A stretch of 9,401 bases of DNA, taken from positions 1 through 9,401 of the forward strand of contig CALDGV010000148.1 of assembly GCA_937941745.1 (NCBI GenBank), given 5' to 3'. This document shows positions 1-6,735 of the stretch, piece by piece. Source of the DNA: an uncultured Prosthecobacter sp. (GTDB lineage: Bacteria; Verrucomicrobiota; Verrucomicrobiia; Verrucomicrobiales; Verrucomicrobiaceae). The notes beneath the pieces are model-generated. The model was not told the origin of the DNA. It ran no database searches and saw only the letters and a list, made by a program, of their open reading frames with translations. How positions within the stretch are numbered: the stretch's first letter is position 1; every line of letters starts with the position of its first letter. The translations under genes and the position numbers were made by a program.

Positions 1-63
1 ACATGCCCCTTTTCATCCGGGACATGCCCCTTTTCATCCGGGACATGCCCCTTTTTGTCCGGG
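1..63. repeat. three tandem 21-bp repeats
   Basis: Three head-to-tail 21-bp units lie at 1-21, 22-42 and 43-63, each starting ACATGCCCCTTTT. Units 1 and 2 are identical; unit 3 differs in two adjacent bases (CA to TG), giving TTTTTGTCCGGG at its end. The array begins at base 1, so it may continue upstream. In unit 3 the change creates a short inverted repeat, GGACA (41-45) and TGTCC (56-60), around a 10-base loop. The unit length is a multiple of three, so one frame reads MPLFIRD repeated, but I see no gene context that makes this translation credible. There are no spacers, so it is not CRISPR. Bases 64-198, up to the first gene, are GC-rich and show no recognisable feature. Confidence 0.9.
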
Positions 64-198
64 GCAGGGCTTCCGCGGGCCTGTGCCGGTCTCTTCCGGG
101 GGTGGCCGAGGCGGCGCAGTGGTTTTCAGGGCATTCGGCTCTGGCGGCCAGCGCCTGGGGGTGTAATCTGGCGGGGTCTTTTCCTGCCTCCTGCGCTC

Positions 199-618
199 AT
201 GCCGACTGAACCCGCTGCCTGGACCCACCTGCTGTTGTTTGACGGGGTGTGCAATCTCTGTGACCAGACGGTGCAGTGGGTGCTGGCCAAGGATCAGCGG
301 GGGCTGGTGAAGTTCTGCTCGATCCAGTCGGATCTGGGCACGCAGCTCTACCGGGAGCGCGGGCTGGATCCGGCGCAGCCGCACAGCATGATGCTGATCA
401 CCCCGGAAGGTGTTTTTGTGAAGAGTGATGCGGCGCTGCATCTGGCGCGGCTGATGGGCGGCCCCTGGGCCGTGCTGGCCGGGCTGGGGCAGCTGATTCC
501 AAGGCCGCTGCGGGATGCGGGCTATGCCTTCATCGCCCGAAACCGCTACCGGTTCTTTGGCCGGAAGGACCAGTGCTGGCTGCCGCGCCCGGAATGGAAG
601 GCGCGGTTTGTGGGCTGA
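199..618 (+). CDS. DCC/DUF393 family thiol-disulfide oxidoreductase-like protein
   Basis: A 139-residue protein of the DCC family (Pfam DUF393, PF04134), predicted thiol-disulfide oxidoreductases of unknown substrate. The hallmark is at the N-terminus: after a short beta strand (LLLFD) comes DGVCNLCD, with D15 and the redox pair C18/C21 in the family's DxxCxxC pattern. The C-terminal RNRYRFFGRKDQCW also fits the family, and the length is typical. There is no signal peptide, so it should be cytoplasmic. The frame stays open upstream to about base 55, but I start at ATG 199 because family members carry the DxxCxxC motif within roughly the first 20 residues and the upstream stretch looks like random GC-rich translation. 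No Shine-Dalgarno precedes the start; the leader is pyrimidine-rich. It converges on the next gene with 14 bases between stops. Confidence 0.9.
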   Translation: MPTEPAAWTHLLLFDGVCNLCDQTVQWVLAKDQRGLVKFCSIQSDLGTQLYRERGLDPAQPHSMMLITPEGVFVKSDAALHLARLMGGPWAVLAGLGQLIPRPLRDAGYAFIARNRYRFFGRKDQCWLPRPEWKARFVG

Positions 619-632
619 GGGCGGCGGGAGCC

Positions 633-2117
633 TCAGCGGCCGGAGGTGATGCCCGGCGGGCCGAGCTCCCAGGCCTTGCCGGCGGCGCGCACGGCCACGG
701 CGGCGGCGCCCTGCGGCCAGTCCGTCTCATGCTGGGTGCCGAAGGTGACCTCGTGCGTGCGCCATTTGCCCTCGATGAGGGCCTGGACGACCCACCAGCG
801 GCTTTCCTTGTCCCAGCGCAGGTCGTCAAAGCTCCAGCGCAGCCTGCGGCCCTCGGCCACGCGCTCCACGCGGGGGGCGGGCAGGCTGACGTTGGAGAGC
901 CAGGGGCTGGCGGGCGGGATGGTGTGCAGGTTGTAGGCGCGCTCCCGGGCCAGGGCGGCGATGCCGCCGAGGTCCTTGTTCAGGGCGCCGAAGTTCCAGT
1001 GAAAGTGGCCGGGCGGCATCTGGAGCTGGCGTGAGCGGGTGATGCTGATCTGGGCCAGGATTTCCCCGGCGCGGCGGTCATCGCCGATCTTGCTGGTGTT
1101 CATGCCGGGCCAGATGTGGCGGCCCTGGGTGTTTTCGCTGAGCCACCAGTCAAAGTAGGTGCCGAAGCCGAGCTTGGGGCGGTCGATGGTCCAGTAGAGC
1201 TGGGGGGTGAGGTAGTCCACCCAGCCTTTCTGCAGCCAGCCGCGGCTGTCGGCGCCCATGTGCTCGTAGGGGTCCAGGCCGCCGCCGGTGCCGGGGGGGA
1301 AGTCGGGCCGCCAGAGGCCGAAGGGGCTGATGCCGAATTTGACGCTGCGCTTCAGGGCCTTGATGCCGGTGTAGATGGAGCGCACGGTCTCATCCACGTT
1401 CTGCCGCCGCCAGGCGGTGAGCTCCAGCGTGCCGCCTGCGGCGCGGTAGCGGTCGTAGGTGCCGGCGTCGTCAAAGGGCACGGGCTTGCCATCCTTGCCG
1501 TTCACCGGGTAGGGGTAGAAGTAGTCGTCGATGTGGATGCCATCGACGTCGTAGCGGCGGGTGACATCGAGGATGACATCGAGCACGCGCTGGCGCACCT
1601 CGGGCAGGCCGGGGTTCAGCCACCAGTCGCGGCCATAGCGGATGGTCCATTCAGGATGCTGGCGGCGCACATGGTTGGCGCTGGGCGCAAAGCGGTCGCC
1701 GGCGAGGGCGCGGTAGGGATTGAACCAGGCATGGAGCTCCAGGCCGCGCTGATGCGCCTCCTGGATGGCGAAGGCGAGCGGGTCCCACTTGGGCGAGGGG
1801 GGCAGGCTCATGAGGCCGCTGAGGTAGCAGGACCAGGGCTCGATGCTGGATTCGTACATGGCCTCGCAGGCGGAGCGGACCTGGAAGATGAGGCAGTTCA
1901 GGCCGGTGTCGTGCGCGTTCTGGATCAGGCGGCGCAGCTCCTCCTTCTGCGTCTCCACGGGCAGGCCGGGGCGGGAGGGCCAGTTGATGTTGTGCACGGT
2001 GGCGATCCAGGAGCCGCGCAGCTCCCGGTGCGGCAGGGGCACGGAAAGCTGGGCGTGCAGGCTGCCGGAGAGCAGGGCCAGCGCCGGCCCGAGGCCGCGG
2101 AGGAGCAGGGATTTCAT
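633..2117 (-). CDS. secreted GHL10-family glycosyl hydrolase-like protein (DigH/YngK family)
   Basis: A 494-residue exported protein of the glycosyl-hydrolase-like GHL10 family (Pfam PF02638, formerly DUF187), which includes Bacillus YngK and E. coli DigH (YddW), an enzyme that cleaves peptidoglycan glycans stripped of stem peptides. Residues 1-22 form a signal peptide ending LHA before Q23, with no lipobox cysteine, so it is probably soluble in the periplasm. The TIM-barrel domain starts at RGSWIATV (34-41) and has the family hallmark HIDDYFYPYP at 195-204, with D197/D198 likely active-site acids. Further conserved-looking pieces are GISPFG, LTPQLYW and HIWPGM. After about residue 405 (SPWLSNVSLPAP) a roughly 90-residue beta-rich tail resembles a fibronectin-III-like domain. 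The substrate is inferred from family only. The gene is divergent from the SDR gene at 2234; no Shine-Dalgarno is visible upstream of its ATG. Confidence 0.88.
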   Translation of the reverse strand: MKSLLLRGLGPALALLSGSLHAQLSVPLPHRELRGSWIATVHNINWPSRPGLPVETQKEELRRLIQNAHDTGLNCLIFQVRSACEAMYESSIEPWSCYLSGLMSLPPSPKWDPLAFAIQEAHQRGLELHAWFNPYRALAGDRFAPSANHVRRQHPEWTIRYGRDWWLNPGLPEVRQRVLDVILDVTRRYDVDGIHIDDYFYPYPVNGKDGKPVPFDDAGTYDRYRAAGGTLELTAWRRQNVDETVRSIYTGIKALKRSVKFGISPFGLWRPDFPPGTGGGLDPYEHMGADSRGWLQKGWVDYLTPQLYWTIDRPKLGFGTYFDWWLSENTQGRHIWPGMNTSKIGDDRRAGEILAQISITRSRQLQMPPGHFHWNFGALNKDLGGIAALARERAYNLHTIPPASPWLSNVSLPAPRVERVAEGRRLRWSFDDLRWDKESRWWVVQALIEGKWRTHEVTFGTQHETDWPQGAAAVAVRAAGKAWELGPPGITSGR

Positions 2118-2233
2118 GCCGACACAGATGCGGGAAGGCGCGGCGATGGCAAGCCGGGAGGCGCGGTGCCGAGGCGGGCGCTTTTTTTGCCAAGAGGCAG
2201 CGTCAGGCGCGGAATGGTGGCGTATGTTCGTGC

Positions 2234-3130
2234 ATGAACATCGGGATCACGGGTGCCACGGGCATGATCGGACAAGCGCTCGGCCAGCTGGCGCTGGGCT
2301 CCGGGCATGAAGTCATCGCCTACTCCCGCCGCGCCCTGCCTGCTCCGGGCGCGGCGCTGAGCCGCAGCCTGGTGACGAGCGGCCGGGATCCGCTGCCGGA
2401 GACGCGGCTGGATGCGCTGGTGCACCTGGCCGGTGAATCGCTGATGGGGCTCTGGACGAAGGCCAAGCGGGAGCGCATCTGGCAGAGCCGGGTGGAGCTG
2501 ACGCGGCAGGTGGTGGCGCGGCTGCGGGCCTGGAAGCCGCAGAACCGGCCGCGCGTGCTGCTCTGCGCCTCGGGCGTAGGCTTTTACGGCAGCCGGGGAG
2601 ACGAGCGGCTGGAGGAGGGCAGCCCGGCAGGGCAGGGATTTCTGGCCGGCCTCTGCCAGGAGTGGGAGGCGGCGGCACAGGAGGCAGCCAGCCTGGGCAC
2701 CCGCGTGGTGTTTCTGCGCACGGCCATGGTGCTGGGGCATGGCGGGGGAGCCTTTCCGCTGATGCGGCGCGCCTTTGCCCTCGGCGGCGGCGGGCGGCTG
2801 GGCTCCGGGCGGCAGTGGATGTCCTGGATTCATGAGGAGGATGAGGCGGCGCTGATCCTTTGGGCGCTGGAAAACGAGGCCGTGCACGGCCCGCTGAACC
2901 TCTGTGCGCCGCATCCGGTGACGAACGCGGACTTCACCCGCACGCTGGCCCGGGCGCTGCACCGGCCCGCGCTGCTGCATGTGCCGGCGCTGGCCCTGCG
3001 CCTGCTGGCCTGCGGCATGGCGGATGAGATGCTGCTGACCAGCCAGCGAGCCTTTCCTCGCGTTGCGGGGGATCTTGGCTATCGTTTCGCCTATCCGGAG
3101 CTTGAGGAGGCGGTTCGTGCGCTGATCTGA
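2234..3130 (+). CDS. TIGR01777/YfcH-like NAD(P)-binding SDR epimerase family protein
   Basis: A 298-residue atypical short-chain dehydrogenase of the TIGR01777 family (E. coli YfcH, human SDR39U1), whose substrate is not known. The Rossmann dinucleotide-binding motif TGATGMIG is at residues 6-13, directly at the N-terminus, which fixes the start. Other family marks are HLAGES (64-69), SGVGFYG (113-119, with the Tyr at 118) and SWIHEED for the second half of the fold. The C-terminal part, from about PLNLCAPHPVTN onward, matches the DUF1731 region usually found at the end of these proteins. The length is normal. There is no signal peptide, so it is cytosolic. The stop is 26 bases before the HAD gene, so the two are probably one transcript. 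A TATGTT sequence at 2223-2228 could be a -10 box only five bases before the ATG, without a good -35. Confidence 0.92.
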   Translation: MNIGITGATGMIGQALGQLALGSGHEVIAYSRRALPAPGAALSRSLVTSGRDPLPETRLDALVHLAGESLMGLWTKAKRERIWQSRVELTRQVVARLRAWKPQNRPRVLLCASGVGFYGSRGDERLEEGSPAGQGFLAGLCQEWEAAAQEAASLGTRVVFLRTAMVLGHGGGAFPLMRRAFALGGGGRLGSGRQWMSWIHEEDEAALILWALENEAVHGPLNLCAPHPVTNADFTRTLARALHRPALLHVPALALRLLACGMADEMLLTSQRAFPRVAGDLGYRFAYPELEEAVRALI

Positions 3131-3156
3131 GTCCGGCATCCCGAGACTCTCCTCCC

Positions 3157-4035
3157 ATGGCCGCCACGCAGACCACCATCGCCGTCATCTACGATTACGA
3201 TCAGACGCTGAGCCCCACCTACATGCAGGATGAGACGCTCTTCCCGCACTTTGGCATCAATGCCGGGCAGTTCTGGAAGAAGAGCCGGGAGCTGGTGGAC
3301 AAGCAGGGCTACGACGGGGAGCTGGCCTACCTGAAGTGCATGCTCGACTACCTGGAGATGGACCGGCCCACGAATGACGAGCTGGTGAAGCTGGGCGCGC
3401 AGCTGGGCTACTACAAGGGCGTGCCGGAGGTCTTCAGCGAGCTGAACGCCGTGCTCACCAGCCAGCACCGCAGCCTGGGCATCCGCATCGAGCATTACAT
3501 CGTCTCCTCCGGCCTGAAGGCGCTGCTGGATGGCAGCTCCCTGGCCCCGCATGTGAAGCGCATCTTCGGCTGCGAGTTCGGCACCGATGAAGAGGGGCGG
3601 ATCAGCTTTCCCAAGCGGGTGATCAGCCACACCACCAAGACGCAGTACCTTTTCCGCATCAACAAGGGCATGCTGGAGCCGCACGAGGATGTGAACGACC
3701 ACATGGACCCCGAACTGCGGCCCATCCCCTTCCAGAACATGATCTATGTGGGTGATGGCCCCACGGACGTGCCCTGCTTCACCCTCATGAAGCGCTACGG
3801 CGGCCATGCCATCGCGGTTTACAACGCCGAGGAGCAGAGCCGCGCCAGCTTCCGCAAATGCTACCAGCTCAATGCGCTGGCCGACCGCGTGAAGCACATC
3901 GCCCCTGCCGACTACCGTGCGGGCAGCCACCTGCGGCTGCTGCTGGAGGAGATGATCCTCGACATCGCCGACGGCATCGTGCGCCGCAAAAAGCTGGAGA
4001 TCGAGGAAGGCACCATCTCGGCGCCGCACTTTTGA
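3157..4035 (+). CDS. HAD-superfamily phosphatase-like hydrolase
   Basis: A 292-residue HAD-superfamily protein, probably a phosphohydrolase acting on a small phosphorylated molecule; the substrate cannot be read from the sequence. Motif I is DYDQT with nucleophile D13 and acid/base D15. Motif II is the serine in YIVSSG (S117 or S118), motif III is likely K161 in HTTKTQYLF, and motif IV is GDGPTDVP (199-206, with D200 and D204 for Mg2+). The roughly 100 residues between motifs I and II are mostly helical and form a C1-type cap, as in phosphoserine phosphatase-like HADs. The C-terminal tail after motif IV (about 85 residues) is long and ends in a charged helix. No signal peptide or membrane segment is present. 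It follows the SDR gene by 26 bases, and its stop abuts that of thiH on the other strand. The start is preceded by CTCCTCCC, the opposite of a Shine-Dalgarno. Confidence 0.88.
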   Translation: MAATQTTIAVIYDYDQTLSPTYMQDETLFPHFGINAGQFWKKSRELVDKQGYDGELAYLKCMLDYLEMDRPTNDELVKLGAQLGYYKGVPEVFSELNAVLTSQHRSLGIRIEHYIVSSGLKALLDGSSLAPHVKRIFGCEFGTDEEGRISFPKRVISHTTKTQYLFRINKGMLEPHEDVNDHMDPELRPIPFQNMIYVGDGPTDVPCFTLMKRYGGHAIAVYNAEEQSRASFRKCYQLNALADRVKHIAPADYRAGSHLRLLLEEMILDIADGIVRRKKLEIEEGTISAPHF

Positions 4036-5169
4036 TCAGGCCGCCGCCAGGATGGCAGGGTCCCAGTCCTTCCACACGGCATCCAGGCCCTGCCGGGCCA
4101 GCATGGCGGCCACCTCAGACGGGCTGCGCTCATCGGCGATGCCGAACTGGCCTTCAGCGCGCGCCTTCGCATCGCGTTCGGCGAGGTCCACCCGGCGTCC
4201 CTTGATGGTGTGGTGGAGGTCGTCGGCCCCCACGCCGGTGTAGCCGCCGGGCTCGGTGTGGCTGCCGGCGCTCATGCTGGTGACTCCGAGCGGTGCCAGG
4301 GCATCGCGCAGCGGGGCGGGTTCACGCGTGCTGAGCACGATGCCCACCTCGGGGAAGGTGATGCGGAAGGCGCAGAGGGTCTGCACGAGCGCCCAGTCTG
4401 GAAAGCCGGTGAGCGGGTGAAAGCCGCCTGCGGCCGGGCGCAGCCGGGGGAAGGCCACGGTGAACCAGGCCTTCCAGCAGTGCTTGTAAAGGTGCTCCAG
4501 ATGCGCGGCGAGGCGCAGGGCCTCCAGCCGCCAGTCGCTGAGCCCGAACAGCGCGCCGATGCCGATGCGGCGGAAGCCGCCCTCGTAACCGCGCTCAGGG
4601 CAGGCGATGCGCCAGTCGAAGTCCTTTTTCGGCCCGGCGGTGTGCATGTCGGCATAGACTTCGCGGTCGTAGGTCTCCTGATAGACCACCAGCCCTTCGC
4701 AGCCAGCCTTGACCATGCGCTCATACTCCGGGGCCTCCATGGGGCCGACTTCGATGCCGACCGTGGGCACGAAATCGCGGATCGCGCGGATGCACTCCTC
4801 CAGGTAGCCGTTGCTGACGAACTTCGGATGCTCACCGGCGACGAGCAGGATGTTCCGGAAGCCCTGGTCCACGAGATGCCGCGCCTCCTTCACCACCTGG
4901 TCGATCGTCAGCGTCACGCGCATGATGCTGGCGTTGTCGCGGGAGAAGCCGCAGTAGGAGCAGTTGTTCACGCACTCGTTCGAGACGTAGAGCGGCGCGA
5001 ACATGCGCATGGTGCGGCCGAAGTTCCGGCGGGTGATCTGCCGCGCCTCGCGGGCCATGGCTTCAAGCTGCGAGGGGCTTTTGACCTCCAGCAGCGACCA
5101 AAACCTCTCCATGAGCGGCGATTTGCGCGCCGGAAGGGCATCGAGGACCGGAAGAAAGGCGGAGGGCAT
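4036..5169 (-). CDS. thiH: 2-iminoacetate synthase (thiamine thiazole pathway)
   Basis: A 377-residue radical SAM enzyme that splits tyrosine into dehydroglycine (2-iminoacetate) and p-cresol; dehydroglycine goes to ThiG to build the thiazole of thiamine. The [4Fe-4S]/SAM motif is CVNNCSYCGF with C66, C70 and C73. ThiH-specific stretches along the whole length include LLVAGEHPK, VVYQETYDREVY, IGIGALFGLSDWR, FPRLRPAAGG, LSTREPAPLRD, EPGGYTG and QGLDAVWKDWD near the end. The length equals that of E. coli ThiH and there is no extra C-terminal Cys-rich domain, which argues against HydG. No thiG, thiS, thiF or thiC is adjacent. ThiH is oxygen-sensitive and, from family knowledge, replaces the aerobic ThiO route. 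A promoter-like sequence sits just upstream (5186-5213); I see no TPP riboswitch. It converges with the HAD gene with zero spacing. Confidence 0.96.
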   Translation of the reverse strand: MPSAFLPVLDALPARKSPLMERFWSLLEVKSPSQLEAMAREARQITRRNFGRTMRMFAPLYVSNECVNNCSYCGFSRDNASIMRVTLTIDQVVKEARHLVDQGFRNILLVAGEHPKFVSNGYLEECIRAIRDFVPTVGIEVGPMEAPEYERMVKAGCEGLVVYQETYDREVYADMHTAGPKKDFDWRIACPERGYEGGFRRIGIGALFGLSDWRLEALRLAAHLEHLYKHCWKAWFTVAFPRLRPAAGGFHPLTGFPDWALVQTLCAFRITFPEVGIVLSTREPAPLRDALAPLGVTSMSAGSHTEPGGYTGVGADDLHHTIKGRRVDLAERDAKARAEGQFGIADERSPSEVAAMLARQGLDAVWKDWDPAILAAA

Positions 5170-5185
5170 GGGCAGGGGGACGCGC

Positions 5186-5213
5186 TTTATACGTCTGTCA
5201 CCCCTGCGTGCAA
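5186..5213 (-). promoter_or_regulatory. possible sigma70-type promoter for thiH
   Basis: Read on the minus strand, TTGCAC (5208-5213) and TATAAA (5186-5191) are separated by 16 bases. The -10 matches the consensus at 5 of 6 positions; the -35 matches only at TTG. Transcription would begin about 10 bases before the thiH ATG, too short a leader for a riboswitch. The match is moderate and is not experimental evidence. Confidence 0.35.
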
Positions 5214-5216
5214 CCT

Positions 5217-5233
5217 GCCGGGGCGTTCCCGGC
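5217..5233. terminator. GC-rich hairpin after the exported-protein gene, possible terminator
   Basis: GCCGGG (5217-5222) and CCCGGC (5228-5233) form a perfect 6-bp stem around a 5-base loop, 23 bases beyond the stop of the upstream minus-strand gene and just before the -35-like element of thiH. The position suits separation of two transcripts. No T-run follows on the minus strand, so it is not a classical intrinsic terminator. Confidence 0.3.
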
Positions 5234-5256
5234 GGTCATTCTTTACGCCTCCAGGC

Positions 5257-6126
5257 TCAAAGTCCGGGTGGGCGGCGGGAAATCGGGCGTCCACCCGCCT
5301 TCTTGACCTCTTCGGCGGGCTTGCTGGGGTCGAAGTAGGTGCCGCCGGCGATCTGGATCTCGCCCTTGTCGGTCTGCTGCATGATGGGGCGGCCGTTCTT
5401 CTCGTCGTTGTAGTAGGAGAGCTTGGTCAGCTTGCCGTCGGGGGCCACGATGGCATGGGCGAACACATGGGCCTGGGCCATGAACAGCACGTGAAGGTGG
5501 TTTTTGACGTCCAGCGTGATCATCGGGTCATGAATCATGCTCAGCGGCCCGAGGCGCTGGGTGTTGAGGCGGACGTTGTTCTTGTCGTCAATCAGCCGGT
5601 AGTAGAGGGAGGTGCTGTCGTAGTCGCGGAAGACATGCAGGGCATAGCGGCGCTGGGCGCCGGCATCCTTGTAGCCTTCCGGCACGCCAAAGCGGCGTTC
5701 CCACATGGGCTTGTTGTCGATGATGCTGAAGCGCACGCGGTCGCTCTCGTAGAAGTCGCCGGACTTGGAGTCGAGCATGCGGGCCTTGATGGCGTAGTTG
5801 CCCATGTCCTCCGGGGCATAGGCGTTGGTCACGACCACGCGCTGCTGCACGGTGCCTCCTGGCGGCACCTGCAGGATCTGGGAGCCGTCCACATTCATCT
5901 GGGCCAGGGAGTTGCCATCGCTGGTGAGCATCTCAAAGGAGAGCCAGTCCGCCCTGCCCGGGCCGCCGAGCACGGCGGTGGTGCCGGAGCGGTTGGTGAT
6001 CTGGACGGTGGCGGTGATGGCCTCCAGCGCCATGAAGTTGGCGCGCGGGAGTTTCATGGAAATCTCAAACTGGGCGCTCGCCGGAAGGACGAGGAGCCCG
6101 CTGATCAGGAGCAAAAGGAGACGCAT
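5257..6126 (-). CDS. exported protein of unknown function
   Basis: A 289-residue protein I do not recognise. Residues 1-18 are a clean Sec signal peptide (MRLLLLLISGLLVLPASA, cut before Q19), which is why I start at 6126 rather than at an in-frame ATG ten codons upstream (6156) that would bury it. There is no cysteine, hence no lipobox or disulfide, and no further membrane segment. Residues about 20-125 look beta-rich and Ig-like (ITATVQITNRSG, VPPGGTVQQRVVVTNAY, GNYAIKARM), like domains that score how a value is modified by context. Residues about 150-265 hold short strand pairs such as ITLDVKNHLHVLFMA and KGEIQIAGG, suggestive of a propeller-like or sialidase-like beta fold but without a certain Asp-box. 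The tail is basic and proline-rich. It lies upstream of thiH in the same direction, but an 87-base gap with a hairpin and promoter suggests separate transcription. Confidence 0.8.
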   Translation of the reverse strand: MRLLLLLISGLLVLPASAQFEISMKLPRANFMALEAITATVQITNRSGTTAVLGGPGRADWLSFEMLTSDGNSLAQMNVDGSQILQVPPGGTVQQRVVVTNAYAPEDMGNYAIKARMLDSKSGDFYESDRVRFSIIDNKPMWERRFGVPEGYKDAGAQRRYALHVFRDYDSTSLYYRLIDDKNNVRLNTQRLGPLSMIHDPMITLDVKNHLHVLFMAQAHVFAHAIVAPDGKLTKLSYYNDEKNGRPIMQQTDKGEIQIAGGTYFDPSKPAEEVKKAGGRPISRRPPGL

Positions 6127-6129
6127 GGC

Positions 6130-6150
6130 GGGGGATTCGGGGGGGATTCG
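6130..6150. repeat. 10-bp direct repeat with 11-bp period
   Basis: GGGGGATTCG occurs at 6130-6139 and again at 6141-6150, about one helical turn apart, ending four bases from the ATG of the minus-strand exported-protein gene. The spacing is what a dimeric DNA-binding protein would use, but chance in a G-rich leader is also possible. The rest of the 154-base divergent region to 6280 contains a short AT-rich patch (6187-6195) and no clear promoter in either direction. Confidence 0.5.
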
Positions 6151-6280
6151 CCGCATTGAAGCCGGAAACGACGGGAAAGGGAACTTCAAAATATGCTCCT
6201 CCGGCCTTGGGGCGGCTGACTGGCCGCCTTTTTGTCCTTTCCGAGGTTCCTCTCCCCCGCTATCAGCCCCACGCCGTCCC

Positions 6281-6730
6281 ATGAAGAATCCCGGCTTCCT
6301 GCCTGCCGAACCCCGCCCGATCGAGTCGCCTCGGGCGCGGCGCGCCCGGCATTTCCCGCGCTCGGGCCGGCTGCTGCTGGTGGCCCTGCTGCTGATGCTG
6401 TCCGGGGTCGGCCTGCTGGCCTTCCTCGCCGGGGTGGTGGGGCTGGGGCTGACGCAGCTGCCTCTCTGGGGCTGGCTGGCGCTGGGCGGCATCGGCCTTT
6501 TCGCCTTCACCCGCAGCCTTGTGTTCATCCTGGCGGATGCGCTGACCTGCCCGCTCTGCCATGGCACGGTGATGAAGCTGCGCAACTGCCGCAAGCACGA
6601 GCAGGCCTTCCGCCTCTGGCCCCTTTCCCACCGCGCCTCGGCGGTGCTTTCCCTCCTCCTCACCTTCGGCTTCCGCTGCATGTACTGCGGCACGCCTTAC
6701 CGCCTCGGCCGCCGGAGGTCCCATCATTGA
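6281..6730 (+). CDS. small membrane protein with zinc-ribbon-like cysteines
   Basis: A 149-residue protein of unknown function. A basic N-terminus (RARRARHFPR, 18-27) precedes two hydrophobic segments at about 31-57 and 63-85. By the positive-inside rule both ends should face the cytoplasm. The C-terminal domain has C90-x-x-C93 (CPLCHG), C103-x-x-H106, and C133-x-x-C136 (CMYCG), arranged like a four-cysteine zinc ribbon with two knuckles about 40 residues apart. A moderately hydrophobic stretch (119-131) lies between them. The role could be metal binding or protein contact at the membrane; nothing shows which. The start is ATG 6281, which gives the basic leader before the first helix; the frame stays open far upstream only because it runs antisense through the neighbouring gene. 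The next gene begins at most five bases after its stop, so the two are likely co-expressed. Confidence 0.75.
   Translation: MKNPGFLPAEPRPIESPRARRARHFPRSGRLLLVALLLMLSGVGLLAFLAGVVGLGLTQLPLWGWLALGGIGLFAFTRSLVFILADALTCPLCHGTVMKLRNCRKHEQAFRLWPLSHRASAVLSLLLTFGFRCMYCGTPYRLGRRRSHH
6714..6719 (+). promoter_or_regulatory. Shine-Dalgarno-like GGAGGT that may set an alternative start
   Basis: GGAGGT is a full anti-16S match and the only strong one close to any start in the window. It is 7 bases from an in-frame TTG (6727-6729) that overlaps the preceding stop as TTGA, but 16 bases from the ATG at 6736. If used, translation of the next gene would start three codons earlier and be coupled to the upstream gene. 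It also simply encodes part of RRRS in the upstream protein, so it may be incidental. Confidence 0.35.
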
Positions 6731-6735
6731 CGCCC

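Noticed and set aside
1..63. CRISPR array
   Set aside because: The 21-bp units are directly adjacent with no spacers, and no cas gene is present.
2182..2188. Seven-T run as a terminator in the 2118-2233 divergent region
   Set aside because: No gene reads into it on the plus strand and only stems of 3-4 bp can be drawn nearby.
1116..2237. A 373-codon plus-strand open frame opposite the GHL10 gene
   Set aside because: Same high-GC antisense effect; the minus-strand frame has a signal peptide and recognised family motifs.
4036..5169. HydG (hydrogenase maturase) instead of ThiH
   Set aside because: The protein is 377 residues and lacks the extra C-terminal cysteine domain of HydG; its C-terminal VWKDWD stretch matches ThiH.
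5170..5256. TPP riboswitch upstream of thiH
   Set aside because: A GGGGTG string occurs, but the CTGAGA and second-helix consensus are missing, and the inferred leader is only about 10 bases.
4210..6159. A 649-codon plus-strand open frame opposite thiH and the exported-protein gene
   Set aside because: It is the antisense shadow of two real genes; the composition is Ala/Gly/Val/His-rich and no motif is seen.
6228..6240. A further copy of the left-edge repeat (CTTTTTGTCC)
   Set aside because: Only about ten bases are shared and the flanks differ; chance similarity is sufficient.
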